Of a stretch of 64,000 nt of DNA, positions 1 to 12,578 are shown piece after piece. A program made the position numbers and the translations under genes. Position 1 is the stretch's first letter. Each line of letters opens with the position of its first letter. The stretch comes from Aplidium turbinatum (Eukaryota > Chordata > Ascidiacea > Aplousobranchia > Polyclinidae), in assembly GCA_918807975.1 (NCBI GenBank), contig OU964924.1:2864501-2928500 (forward strand). Direction: 5' to 3'. The notes below the pieces were generated by a model. It was not told where the DNA came from and made no database searches. It saw only the letters and a list, made by a program, of their open reading frames with translations.

Positions 1-509
1 TTTAAAGTCATAACCATAACCCTACTGCCTACTTGTCAAATAGAGATACGGGCAGAAGCGTTTGCAGGGGGGTACAGGCAAGCCTACTTTTGGACCTTGG
101 CCCAGATGATTTTAGGAGCCCATAACATTGCCAAGAAACCATCTCGTATTTGTTGGATATAGGCTACTGAATTTTTTCTTAGACGTGTGTTAGTTTTGGA
201 CCCTAAAATCTCATTGTTAGCCTACCAGACCTAAATATCCGTAAATTTCATATAATCTACAGTTTTGGACGCAAACATGGTTTATAGTTTTGGACAAAGT
301 TCTTGGAACGAAAGAATCAAACAATTATTTTGTTATAGAAATTGCGCCAAAATGTAGCCTAGTTGCCGACCACTGAGTGTAGTTGATAGCTCACTCATAC
401 TTTCCATTGCATCAAATGTCGTTGGGACTGCATAGCCTAGATGTACTCTGGACTCATTACAATGTTAGTAAGGGTTAGTGTAGATGTTAGGCTGCCGCAA
501 TCTACTTAC

Positions 510-3500
510 ACGACTTTCGCACAGTGACTGGTGCAGTTCTTCCACGATTAACGGGATTCCAATGTTACGATCGCAAACCCCGAGAGAATTATTAGCCTGT
601 AAATATAGTTGGTGGTGGAGTGTGAGAATCTATCAACCTTGGACTGAGAAAGCTTCTTAAAAAGCTAATTCCTGGCACTAGCAGTTTTGGATTACTTGCA
701 GAGGCTCATTGACGCAAACCTGGTCACCGAGATAGACAAAGTAAAGTTTCCGATTGTCTGCAAATTATTCCATTCACTAAGTTTCGCTGATTGGAGAGAA
801 GCCTTTGAAATGCGTTGCACAAGCGCACACCCCGAAAGCCGAACCAGAGCCTCTTGTTGATGTTGCAGGTTCTTAGTGAGAAAGGTTAGTCAACAAATCA
901 ACAATATGATTCCATTGTGAATGGTGGGTGGAACTATGCTAAAAGTATATTCTGTTACTACATCACAAACTACATTACATCTTAATAAACATTGATCACT
1001 ATAGCATAGAACAAATGAAGTCTAAAAGACAGAGTAAACACTTAAAAGTTGAACTACCGTATGCGTTTGATTGAATTTTAGTTGTTAATAGCCTAAGCTG
1101 CAAGCAGGCTGAAAATTCAACTCACTGGTTGTCGAATCTAAGTAGGATTTCAATGAATCGAAGAAGAAATGGTCATTTGAGCGAGCGATATTTATTCATT
1201 TGCAGAGTTTCCTTTGGACTTGTGGTCAGGAATTGAATACTTCGATTTAAGCGAACAAAATGTCAAGGAAGGCAATTTTGTCGAGCGTTGAACCGAGACC
1301 CTTTCGCGTGTCAGTAAGACAGCAGCATCACCTTACCACGCAACAAAAATTTTAGTCAACTCAGCAAAACTTACTTGAGCTTTTGCACAGCATGAGTGGC
1401 TGTTCGGACTGATTGTAACATAATCAGTGATTGTCTTGACAAGACCGCAACTGCATTTGAGGGAGTTTCCCCAAATTAGAAGGGTTGGCCTTAACCAGCC
1501 AGCCGTGACCAGTCCAGTGCTGTCACTTCCGATGTCTTGCAATCTGTTAAAGCTCAAATCTATGACCTGTCAAAAAAGTTCGCCTTAATTGATGTATAAT
1601 CATTTTAAAAAAGTGAGAATGCTTAAAAATTTACAAAATTCCTCTTGAAAGAAACCAAACTCCTATCAATCCAAGATAAAATTTACTCTGTTTCATGTAA
1701 CGGGATGAACAACTGATAATTCTTTGAAACAACTTATAGTAGGCTAGTTGGTCTATTACATGAATTATATAGCAACACAGTGAAGCAGCCACAAAGAAAA
1801 TTTTAGGAAGACAAAAGCAGCTGTTTGGGAGAGGCAAACATTTTAATATTTGTAATGTGTTTGTTGAAAATTATAGCTACTGAATTAATGAAACGTCGTT
1901 CAAGATTTTTAGGGGGCACGATGAAATTTTATGGGAACGATTGCTGCACCAAGCCTTCCCACCTTACCCGTGGCCACGTCTCTGTAGCAACAACGTATGC
2001 TTATCACCGTTCAATCTAGAAAAGTGTAAGGACAAAGAAGATTTTGTGTTATTCTATCTGACAAACTTAATTTGAGTGAGATAAAATGAATTGAAAAGCG
2101 AAGAAACCAAGCCACGTGCCTATCTATAAGCAAGTCACTTAGTCTCTGGCAAAGACATTACCCTCCTCTTGCTGGGAGTCGAACCGAGAACCTATCGAAC
2201 GTCGGTCATACGATCTTGAGCTCCATGTTGTCTTACTCAGCCAAGTAGTCTGCAACGTCACTTACGAGGTCTATGTCAACGCAGACATATATACTCATCG
2301 TTTTTTCCAAGACCATTGATTGACACATAGCATTCTCATGTAGGCCTATAATCACGTTTCTAGACAGCAAATTGACTGTTTTGGCGTTGAATCGATGTAA
2401 AAAAAACGGTTGGTTTTCTATCTGGGTTACCTTACTAACAAAACTCCGCCAACGTTGAAACGACGTAAAAAGGTTTTTTTGCCAGGTGAAAGTGGGGTTA
2501 ACATTGCTTCTACTTCTAATTGGGCGTGCATTGCCTGGTAACAAAGAACAACGTGCTATGTGCAGTCTCCTACCTGCAATTGAGTTAGTTTGGAAAAAGC
2601 ATCCGCAGCAACAATTGAAATTCTATTTTGCGATAAATCCAAGTACTGGATGGCTTGGTAACCTTGCAAGTCATATGACGTCACTGCTTGTAATTCTCCT
2701 TCCGTTAAAACTAGAGTTGTCACGCTTAGGAAGAAATCGTGCGGTTTGGAAGCTCTTTGAGTGTTAATCTAAAAATAAAACGGTTCAATCAATTCCTTAT
2801 GAGAGTGGTTACTTCAAGATGCAACTTGTAATGCAAAAGACAGTTGAAAATTATTCAGTAAATGAGGCTTCTTGTAAAATGCAACTTGCAACTTAAGAAT
2901 TGGAAATTTATGTCACCTGTCATATAGTGAGCTAGTGGTCTAATCGTCGTCGTCGTATGAGCCTCCTGCGCCCAGGAGCGCATCCATCAAGTAATTTCAG
3001 GGAGACAGATTTCATCAAAACACAACGTAGGTCTACATTAATCTCATCTTGCAAAAACACGGTGAATACAATTAATATTCTGTGTTACTCTTCGGTACGC
3101 CACTGTTGATGCCTAGGGTCTATTACTTTACCACCTCAGATTTACGATGTTCCTGGACTACACTGAATAAAGTGAAGCAATAACAAACTTGTATAATTAT
3201 AATTTTTCTTTTAGTACAACAGAAATGTTTTTTTCGCAACTTACAAGTAGTCTATTAATGTATTGATAACAAGTGTGAATTCAAACTTTTGTCTTTGTTA
3301 GCCTATATAACTTGAAATAAAAAAATTTTTACACACCGGTATAATCTCATATTACCTTGGGTAACTCTCGAAAATCCTGCGCCAAGCAAAATATCATTTT
3401 CACGGGATATCGAAACTTTGATGCAAGTAACAGGCGCCCGAACCATTGCAAGACAAAATCATTGTTATCAGTTTTTGAAAACTTGTTGTTTTGGTAACGA

Positions 3501-3715
3501 ACAAACACGTCATCTTTGTTGATAAGTGGTAGTAACGGATGATTGATTTCTCCGCACAAACAATCACTCATGCATAACGTCTCATAGGTCACTTCCAGAG
3601 TTGTTTTTTCTTCCTTCATAGAATTGTCATCTTTTGAATTATCAATAGAAGCTGCTCTGTTTAGTTTGAAGTGAACACAGAGGACTGCTATCATTTGCCA
3701 ATGTTTGCGAATCAT
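510..3715 (-). CDS. Spliced leucine-rich-repeat protein gene (LRRNT-LRR-LRRCT), 5' part
   Basis: Four minus-strand exons read as one protein: exon 1 3715-3356 (120 codons), exon 2 2768-2574 (65), exon 3 1566-1375 (64), exon 4 596-510 (29). Every intron is phase 0 and has GT/AG ends; acceptors follow T-rich tracts (for example TTTTTTGACAG) and donors include GTAAGT. Exon 1 starts with ATG and a hydrophobic stretch (MIAVLCVHF) that could be a signal peptide, then an LRRNT-like cysteine cluster (CMSDCLC, later FCLAQDFRELPK). Exons 2 and 3 carry LRRs (YLDLSQNRISIVAADAF; VIDLSFNRLQDI). Exons 3 and 4 make an LRRCT (LKCSCGLV, then cysteines to CESR). Such proteins are usually secreted or membrane receptors with protein-binding LRRs. 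No transmembrane or TIR part is visible; later exons must lie left of the window. Which LRR family it belongs to is unknown. The matching exon phases make a real gene likely. Confidence 0.75.
690..865 (-). repeat. Dispersed SINE-like repeat, copy 1
   Basis: This stretch is related over about 150 bases to 56048-56235; both share TTATTCCAT, a nearby GTTTCC block and a GAACCAG(A/C)G end. Read on the minus strand, the other copy has a tRNA-type B box, so a tRNA-derived SINE is likely. This copy is degraded. It lies in intron 3 of the LRR gene. Confidence 0.45.
1255..1345 (-). repeat. tRNA-like (pol III box) remnant
   Basis: On the minus strand there is a B-box-like GGTTCAACGCTC with an A-box-like GCGTGGTAAGGTGATGC upstream, spaced as in tRNA-derived SINE heads. 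No cloverleaf can be folded by eye, so this is not called a tRNA gene. It sits in intron 3 of the LRR gene. Confidence 0.25.
2155..2255 (-). repeat. tRNA-derived SINE head
   Basis: The minus strand reads an A box (TTGGCTGAGTAAGAC) followed about 50 bases on by a B box (GGTTCGACTCC). The spacing and sequences fit a tRNA Leu/Ser-like SINE promoter. It lies within intron 2 of the LRR gene. Its outer ends are not clear. Confidence 0.45.
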
Positions 3716-3984
3716 TTTGATTTAAATCTTTTATTTCTAAAAAAAAGACACATAAAATAGTCAGTTGATACAATTTAATCTTCATAGCAAGTGCCATTTA
3801 TAAAAAATATTTAAAATATCAGCTTAAAGCTATATGGGCTAATAAACCTATAGCCTGGATATATGTTATTATATGCTATTGTTTTTATTTATTTTTATTT
3901 CCTTTTTTTATCTTAAATTTTTGTGAAGGTGTTGCCACCGTGCCAATATTTTAACTTAGGATAATTAGGCCTAGGCTACTTATT

Positions 3985-4112
3985 TTGGTCGCGAGCAAGT
4001 TTTAACGTTTGCGTTTTGTCGCTTCTACCTTTTTCTAGACCTTTGCTATGTTGCTGTGTGTTGTTTTCTCTGTGATGGTCAGAAATAAACAAACAACTGA
4101 AATGAACTGATT
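3985..4112 (+). repeat. Dispersed retroposon-like 3' end, copy 1
   Basis: This matches the reverse complement of 42415-42535. Shared blocks include GCGTTTTGTCGCTTCTACCT (T for G once), TTTCTAGACCT.TGCTATG and GTCAGAAATAAA, followed by an A/C-rich end. Two scattered copies in opposite orientations with a common AATAAA-type end suggest the 3' end of a SINE or LINE family. Confidence 0.5.
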
Positions 4113-7100
4113 TAATGTGTTAACACAACTTAACCAAATTGCTGTGATGAAGTTTAATTTAAATTGTAAAGCTCAAGCACTTGATATCAGCACCCAAAAA
4201 CATGTGTCCAAAGATACAACAGCACGGCGCTTCAATGTATCCAATGTTTTAAAAATTAAATTGTATAATAGAGGTGTCAGAAAATTTTGTATTACTGGGG
4301 GCAATATGCTGTAAAAATTTACTGTTTTGTTGGAAAAGATTTCCTCAACTGATTGAACACTAGGTCTGGTTAGTGATGTTATTGATAACTTAAAACTGCT
4401 TGATCTATTTTAAACTAAACTTCCAAATTCAAAACTTAAAATTTCAGCTACAAGATTATTTATTTATTTGCTTTAGATATGCACGCATGTTATGCATCCA
4501 CATGGAATTACATGAGAAAAAAATTACATTTAAGTTGCAAATTGCACGGTCTGAACGGTCACGGTCTGAGGTACAGCTTCTATTTGTTCAAGTAATAAAC
4601 AACTGCATTAATTATGGCTTGTCTGCTCTAGGAAGACAATTTTGTCTTTCATTTATGATGATGTCAAAATATTGATTTCATGCAAAAGAATTCTAAACTG
4701 GTTTGATCCAACTTCAAAAGCTGTTGTAGCCTATGAACATTGTACAGCAGCTTGAGAATGAGTGTTATTGGTCCGTTAAACAATAAAAAACATATTCACT
4801 TTTAAGTCTGCTATAGCTTTTAATTCCATGCCGAATAAATAAGGTACGCGCATACATAAATGTAGCCTATTTCTTTAAAATCTTTATATCTTGTCAGATA
4901 AATCGATATGTTTGCGCCATAACAATCTCACACTGTGCGTTAGGTGCCCGCAAATTCTAGTTTACTTAGTTGCAAAATAAAAAAAATGAATCCATTATAA
5001 AAAAACAAACAAATCAACACTCCCACACAGTCGCTAATGTGATTGAAGTCTCTTAATTCAATATATTACACGTCACATGGCTAATCCTGTGGATGAAATT
5101 CGTTCTTCGTCCCAAAAAAATAGACTTAGGCTATTAATTATTAAATGTCCATTTCCATATGCTCAAAACGCGCATGTCGGCGAAGTTTCTGAAATCATAA
5201 GGGTTAAAAAAATTGAATTAGTTGTTTGTAGTTATTCGTATAGTTATATAAATTACAATAAGGGTTTCATTACTTATACAGTCAAAGAACATACAAATTA
5301 AAACAACTACAGATCGTTTTGTTTTATAAGATGCTCGTGCAGTTAATTATAGTTGCCGTGTTTTTGAAGAATCAAAGCTTCTTGGATTTCTAAGCTCACT
5401 CAAACGAAAGCGCAACCATCTTTCACTACAAAACTATAACTTAACATAAAAAAAACAATGTTTTGAACAAACTTAATAGTCATCAGTCGCAAGATAGTCT
5501 ACATAGCCTAAGTCTACAGTTTAAGTTAAAAGGCTTGTTTTTCTTACCCTTATAACTATATGAATAAGAATAACTACAAACACATAATTCAATTTTTTTT
5601 AAATGCTATTAAGTCACATAACTTAAGAATTAGTGCATGAAAATATAAATATTGTTTACGCTACTCTTGGTGGGATTCCAAGATGATAGTTATCCAAAAA
5701 GAATCTCACCTCAATCTAATTTACTTACATTAACCAAGGATACTTGGGTTTACTCCTCATCACACACTGGTCTCACACCGAAAGAATTTGTCTCTACAGC
5801 GCTGGCATACGTGAAAAGATACCACTCCCTGCTTAAGCACTTCCCTGAAATTATTTTACTTGCCTTGCTTTATTAAAATTTTCTCCCCTATAGGCTACGT
5901 GGTGCAGATATCACATCACATTTAAAACAACCTTGCATAGTTTTAGCATTGTTTTATCGTTTGGTGGCAGTTCTGGAAGATATTTATTTTTGTAGGACAA
6001 GCAAACGGCAAGAAATGTAGCAAAATTAGTCCAGGTTATGACACCTATAGTGGTTTGTTTGAATTAGATTTCCAACATTTATTTTCTAATTATCTAATTA
6101 TATTTTTTGAATTTCTGCCTTATTTGGAGTTTTCTGGACTAAACTAACGTATTGGCTATACAGTGCACAGTGCACACTTCTCTCAAACCTGCTAACAAGT
6201 CTTTATAAATTCTGGTCTCATTTTCTAATGAGTTTATTTATAGTTCAATTGATCAAAAAATTCCACTTGTTGTCAAAAGAAACTCCAGTTGGAATTCTCA
6301 TGGGACTGCCTGACTGCCATTGCGAGCTGCAATCTAAAATTATCTTGGAAGACGTCGCATTATGCATGTCTGAGTTGGACTTGAACTAATTGCTTGATTA
6401 GCAGGTCCTGTCTCTTCCTAATCTGTTGTGGAAGATAGCAGAAGATGCAAGTAAAGCTAGCTCTGATTTTAAATCATTTGTTGCAATTATTTGCAGCTGT
6501 ATGAAACTAAAATTCTTTGTAGTCTAAAATTTTTCAAAACATAATAGGCTAATTTGAAGCGAAAGACAAGCTGAGGTGAAATATTTCAAAGCGCTGATAG
6601 GTCTATAAATAAAAACTTGAAGCATTTTGGTTTTGAAGAGCCCTTTTTTGGTCACAAACAAACAATATTTTGATAACAATGGCCCCACTGTTCAAGGTCA
6701 TAATATCTTTGCGATCTCTTGTGACAAGGTTCATGCATCAGAGTTTATAAATTATTCAAATAACCGCAGCATATCTGCAAATAAGCTTAAATTTTCAGTT
6801 TTGACTAAAAAGAATACAAAGAAGAGAGACGAAAGAAAAGAAATTGAGAAAGATTATACTTAAATAAAATCTTCTGACTGTATCGCTGACTGACTTTAGT
6901 ATATTAACCCCCTAGTTTGTTTTTTAAACCCCCGTATTATGCTTTTACAACTTAGAATTGCTCGGATAACTACACAGTTAAGCTATCTCTATCTAACATG
7001 CCATAGCTAACTATATAAAACTGATGAAGTTCAGTAGCTAAATGAATCTTAGTTACTTAAATTTTACATTTTGCCAAATATAACCAAAAATACAGCCGGT

Positions 7101-7724
7101 TTGTAGGCCACACGTAATTTTCCAAAGTTAGACTTTCATTTTCTATCTTAACATTTGTACCCACGTCGTATAACTAAACGTTTCATCCAGAGAAACAAAG
7201 AAAGACTAAAAAGGACACTGATCATATCTTTAATGCAAGCATCACATTTTTGGCAATAAAAATATTAGAAAGTTAACTTTTACACTTGGTCAATCACAAA
7301 GGGTTGATATAGGTTCTTATCCTTAACAAAAGTGTACACAAATCGGTTGTGCATAACTGCGTGGCACATCAATCCGCTTTCGAGATTTTGCTCTATTTCG
7401 CTACCACAAACCTAACTTAAGTTGTTTCTGGTAGAACACAGGGGTCGACTTGCCTTCGTTGAGCAACCCAACATCGGGAGCTCCCACTCTCGCACATAAG
7501 GCAACGTCGACCAACGGGTGTGAGGACTAGTCACCCTTTCCTAGATTTGCATAACTTAGGCCTGCTTGACTTTAATTCTGAAAAAGATTGATTTGAATTT
7601 GCTGAAGATTAAAAAAATCTTCTTCGGAACTAACTTTTAGCTTCGACATTTTACTACTTTTGCTACAATGTTATGTAGCCTATTTGTAGTTCTAATTTAG
7701 TATTCGTTTCTTGAGCACTTTAAT

Positions 7725-7950
7725 TTTTTTATACCTTGTATTTTTTCCTGTAAATTATTCATGTTTTTAATTAGGCATGCAGATATTCATAATTTTGTGC
7801 CATATGTCTATCTGCACTTCCCAATTTTTGCTCATTACACACTTCTGTGGATTTGCCGCCTTTTCCTTTTGTTGGCTGTGTTCCCGTAAACTGTTGGTAA
7901 CTTTATCATTGCTGTTGTTTTCCGGCAAAGAAAAATAAATTGAATTGAAA
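7725..7950 (+). repeat. Possible LINE 3' end
   Basis: The stretch ends in GCAAAGAAAAATAAATTGAA followed by TTGAAAC, the kind of short repeated ATTGAA tail seen on some non-LTR retrotransposons. No coding sequence for a reverse transcriptase is recognisable upstream and no second copy is in the window. Confidence 0.3.
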
Positions 7951-8583
7951 CTTTATCCTCCTTTTTTGTGAACGTTCATTTTGACCATGCGGAAATAGGA
8001 AAGCTGGTTACTCCTGGGGTGACGCTATTGAGCTAAATGTTGGATGGAATTTAAATTCTTTTCTAGCAGGAACGTGATCTTGAAGAAGAAATTGCACCTG
8101 CAATACCTTGTCGCATTTACATAGTTTAAGAATATACCATTTTTACACGTTTCTTGGTTGTAGACTATATCTTTTAGTAGCTTTTTTTTATTCTGGTGAA
8201 AATCACTGAAATGTTTTAGCTCATTTGAAAATCAATAAACAAAGTAGCACGTCTAACTCAGTAGAGCGTTAGTTTGTGACGCAGCAGCCGCCATTGTTGC
8301 ATCGTGCTGGTGCACAGTGCGCCTTTCATTTGTTGTTTGTGAAGATTGTTTAAATAAATGTAAAAAATCTTGACACGAAATGTTTTCTAATAAGGTAAAA
8401 AGATGAGTCGTCGTAGCGGCGCAAAAGTAGCCAGAAAGCGTTTCCTCACAATCACAAGTCGATACAACACATTGCGATCGGCTCTGTAAAGCTTCACACT
8501 CTTGATATTTAAAGAATAAAAGCAATAATTAAAACATAAAAAAAAGAAGTTTTCAAATTTAAGCTTCATCCTCCCCAATTCTA

Positions 8584-8646
8584 AGTGACGTATGCATGAT
8601 CTTGAGTGACGTATGCATGATCTTCAGTAACGTATGCATGATTTTG
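8584..8646 (+). repeat. Three-copy 21-bp tandem repeat
   Basis: Units at 8584-8604, 8605-8625 and 8626-8646, consensus AGTGACGTATGCATGATCTTG. Each unit contains TGACGT/TAACGT and the palindrome ATGCAT. The first two copies differ at one base; the third has diverged a little more. Confidence 0.9.
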
Positions 8647-10174
8647 TTTGGTGGGATTCCATAGCATGTAGTTCAAACCTCTGCAGGCTTGACTTGACTC
8701 TCTATAATCTATGCCCTTTTGCTAATGGGGCAAAGTTAGTTACTTATTTATGATGACCATACTAAAATTGCAGACAGATTTACTTCAGACACACTCAAAT
8801 AAAGCAAAAGTCAACAATTTTGGGCCAAGGGATAAAAATTAAATTTGTTTGACCATTTATAAAAGTTTAGGCTTTTATTAATTTAGGCCTATACCGTACT
8901 ATGAAATATATTGTAGCAGCCTGCTTAGAAAACTAATTCAACAACGTCAAAACTTTGCTTTAAATAAAAACTTACAGCATTTTTTTGCTTTCACAAATAG
9001 ACCTACTTCAAATCCGAAATCCGAATTTGTAGTGAGTGGCGATTGTAGCAAAACAGAAGAGATATTGCAAACTAACTTTATGTTGTATACAAACAATTTA
9101 AATTTGAAGTCTTTTTTAGCACGTCCCAATAATAAAGCTCTCAGTGTCCAAACCAACGCCAAAAAAGTATATGATGATTCGCATGAAAACATTTGGTGTC
9201 ACTATTCAAGCAAATAATGACATACCAGGCGAGGAAAGTTTTGTTCGTCGCCGCTAGAGCGCGCACCGTGCAGTCCATTAGCTTTCAAGGATGACATTGG
9301 TTCCTTCTTGTCGCACAATTCTTTGTCTGAATTTCCTTTGGTTTCCGTTCGAAAGAAAAACTATTTTATTTTGTTGCTGTGAATTACAGTTCGGTTCAGT
9401 TTATTTCTTATTTGACGAAGCGCAAAGAGACTCGCTGTTAAGGGTTAGGAAAGCGGTGCTGTGTAAAACAGAATACATGAATAAAACCAACGAAAGGCAA
9501 AAGTGGAAAAGTAACAAAGGTTAAAGTTTAGGACTTAGCTAAGTAAGTGCAGTAGATGAATCAGTAGTTGACAGTCTTCTCCGTATTTCCAAAAACTTGT
9601 GCTGCTGCTGATGTAACACCTGGCGACGAAATCTAAAATTTAGCTTCAAATGAAAACGAACTAAAATGAGAATGAAAGAAACCAAATAGAAACACATGTC
9701 AAAAATATACCGATTGGTTTAAGTTTACTATTGGTAGTGTAATGTAATCAATATTCTCAAATTATAAAATATTTTGTTTATTTTCGGCGCAAAATGCGCT
9801 GTTATGATTTCATTTTGTTCATCTCGAAGTAAACTTCCTTGTGAAGAATTCTGCTTCGGCTAAAAAAATAATTTTGTGTTAAACAACTCAACCAATCGCA
9901 TTGTCGGCCTGTTGACGACTGGGATGGTGCAAAGCAAACGAACAAAAGGAAGACTACAAATAAATTATTTTGGCAATAAATAAATTACCGGCCTCAATAA
10001 AATTCCTGAGTTGATAGCAAAAACGTAAGATAGAACAAAATGGACGAGTTTATAACGAAGGTGACAACGGAACAAACGTTATTAATCTATTAAGTTTTTG
10101 TTAGGATAGTGTTAATGTTATCTAACGGTTAGATTTGTTGTTTGTGAAAAGAATTATTCTAGCCTACTCATACA
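8647..10174. other. No supported gene
   Basis: Only short open frames without recognisable domains, codon signature or partner exons. No complete transposon ends were found. Confidence 0.5.
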
Positions 10175-10659
10175 GATCCTCGACAGTTGAGAGAATATAT
10201 AGAAGTTTGTGGCAAAGCTGGGTTTTCCTTCACGGTTCATTGCACTTGTTTCAAGAGTTTAGAATTTGAAGGTAACTTCATCGTCATGTCCACTGACACA
10301 GGTTGCGTTCGACATACATCGCTTTGCAGCGAAAAAGGTCAGCTATGCTGTTTACAAGGGCGTAGTCAAAGGGTGGCCAGGAGGCAATTGCTCCCCCTGA
10401 AATATTTTAAATAAACTTTTCAACCTTTATTACAGCATCTTTTGACAGAGTTTTACTATTAATTGACGCTTAAAATACTCTTAAAAATGCGCAATTTTAA
10501 GGATTTTTTTTCAAATTTTTATAGAGGTGAGCCCCCAGACCCCCCTCCGGGTGCTTCGCCAACTCTTTGCCTGCGTTTTTGACATACAGTACGCAATTAT
10601 ACTGATTTACCCCCTCCCTCGAAATTTTGTGCTGGCTACACCCCTGGCTGTCTACAAGG
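10175..10659 (+). CDS. Possible cysteine-rich exon split by a MITE
   Basis: An open frame follows a good acceptor (CTACTCATACAG) at 10174. It reads LREYIEVCGKAGFSFTVHC, then TDTGCVRHTSLCSEKG and QLCCLQ. If the MITE at 10355-10646 and one copy of its TSD are set aside, the exon would end at CTACAAG followed by GTAGGCTT, a good donor, at about 10659. The eight cysteines recall small disulphide-rich extracellular domains, but I do not recognise the family. As it stands the frame runs into the MITE and stops at 10412-10414, so this exon is probably inactivated unless it is skipped. No partner exons were identified, so this is a candidate only. Confidence 0.35.
10355..10646. mobile_element. hAT-type MITE (292 bp)
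   Basis: Ends are CAAGGGCGTAGTC and, in inverted form, CAGGGGTGTAGCC. Flanking 8-bp duplications are GCTGTTTA (10347-10354) and GCTGTCTA (10647-10654), 7 of 8 matching. No coding sequence. It belongs to the same GGCGTAGCC end family as 13750-14213. Confidence 0.8.
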
Positions 10660-11987
10660 TAGGCTTACTATAGAGGTATATATGAAAGCAAAAGATACTG
10701 AAAGCATGGCTTCAAGCATCTCAAAAAGTTTTTCAAAGCCAGAGGTCCTGCTACAGAAAGGTTGAAAAGCTCATTCTTTTCCTTTATTATTAGTCCAATG
10801 TATTGCTCAACAACTTGGAGTTGGGATTGCACTAAAGTTGACTTATGCAAGTTTCATCAGAATCTCCTCAAGATCAACATCCAAAGAGGCTTTGAATCTC
10901 AGATCTACCAGTACCAGAGTCTAAGGTGAAACCACTCGCCCACTGCCCTGGTGACTACTATAGCAAACTCACCTAAAGTGACGTAAAACGCCGCGCAATT
11001 TATACTTAGAAAAGAACACAAGGATGTAACTAAGGTGAAGGGTACGAAGGCGCTGATTTGATTGGAATGCCGTGCGAGTAATCTTCAACGTAAACTTTAC
11101 CGCTAGATGTCAGGCAAGTGGCAAGCTTTCCACACAAACGCTGTCACTGCTAAAAAATAATCTCTGCAAATGGTTGAAAATTGCAGAAAAAATTCAAATG
11201 CAAACCTAGTAATTTTTTTCGACGTTTAGAAAATACTAGTTTTCCTCTTTCCAAAATAGTAAGACGCATGCAGCTTGGCAAACAAAGACCAGAGTTATGG
11301 TGATTGCAAACAGCGTGGTTGTTTAGGGCTTGGGCTCTTTGAAGAGCCCGTGACAGTTAAAGAGTTCTAACCATGTTTAGTGAAAACCAACCTAATCGAC
11401 CGCCCATTGCGAAAAAATACTTCATAAAATTATTACATTTAGCCACAAAAGGCATGTTCTTGTACATTACAACAATACAGTAGTTTGTTTCAGATAGATG
11501 GCGTCACCATGGGTTGCCCATAGGGCCAAGCACTGGAAAACTTCTTCTTGGCACACGCTGAAGCCAAAATACTTGAATTTTCTCGTGATTTTTATCCCAA
11601 ATTGTATTTACGTTATGTGTATGATGTTTTTGCCCTTTTTGATGATGATGAATCGTGCTCAAAATTTTTTAACCTCTTAAACTCGCAGCATAAAAATATC
11701 GAATTTACACTTGAAAAATCCAATGATACCATCGCTATTTTAGATGTTGAAAGTAAACACAAACCTTTTAACACCTGGGTTTGGCGAATACCTACCAAAA
11801 CTGGCTTGCTTTTAAATTATAATGCTCTATGCCCTAACAAATGGAAATCTGATTTAATCTTGTGTTTGTTATACCGTGCTCGTTTGGTGTGTTCTGATGA
11901 TCGGTTGTTTCAGAAAGAAATCAAGAAATTGAAAAAACATGTTTTATTTAAATGGATATCCTTCTCACTTTTGCAATAAAGTCTTAA

Positions 11988-12578
11988 CCCTATCTTAGTA
12001 CGAGCTGTTTTCGTACGCGGAAAGCACGCCACCGGCTATCTTAGCCCCGTGCTAATTAATCGCTAATAACGGGAGCTATGAAAATCACAGAACCAAAATA
12101 TTTTACAAGGTAATAGCCATGCGTATTGTACGTATAGAAATTAAATTTTTACCCAACAAATTTATTGAAATAAAGTGTTTGAGATGAAAAAACGTTAGAA
12201 AGTCGGTTTTTATTCTAATTTCCCGAAAATAGCTTCAAAATTGAAATTTTTGAATTATAACTAAACTAAACAAAAAATTACTTGTGCTCATTAAATACGA
12301 CACTTTTGAACGTTTCTACATTTCAAAGTAATTGTACTACCATTTATATTGCAGTAACATATAACTACCATTGCACGAAAATGCCTAGTCAGCTGAGACG
12401 AAATGCTTATTGTGAAGGGCAGAAAGGTAGAAAAAAGACCAGTGTTGGTGTAGAAAATTCGCAAAGAATAAAAACTAACAGTCAAAAAATTTTACATTTC
12501 TAGCATATTTCCTTCTGTGAAATATTTCACTACTAGAGTGGGGCTTCCTCATAAAACCCCGTGTCTCTACAGATAGGG
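11988..12578. mobile_element. piggyBac-type MITE inside the Penelope-like element
   Basis: Ends CCCTATCT and AGATAGGG are inverted repeats flanked by TTAA at 11984-11987 and 12579-12582. Removing the insert and one TTAA restores the host element codons GTC TTA AAC ACC. No transposase is encoded, so it must have been mobilised in trans by a piggyBac transposase. Confidence 0.85.

Larger units (their letters stand above)
3716..8583. other. Gene-poor stretch, no supported gene
   Basis: AT-rich DNA with only short, unconvincing reading frames. A plus-strand stretch at about 6240-6480 reads as protein-like (for example ETPVGILMGLPDCHCELQ, then VLSLPNLLWKIAEDAS), with a stop between the two parts. 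It could be a decayed exon, but I do not recognise it. A hairpin with roughly 14-base arms (GGTCGAC..TTGCCTT) lies at about 7443-7513. Two dispersed repeat ends are listed separately. Confidence 0.5.

Noticed and set aside
1200-1282. LRR-like plus-strand piece (FPLDLWSGIEYFDLSEQN)
   Set aside because: Opposite strand to the real LRR gene, stops soon after and lacks partner exons; similarity is probably chance.
8255-8300. A-box-like TAACTCAGTAGAGCGTTAG
   Set aside because: No B box at the proper distance and no cloverleaf pairing seen.
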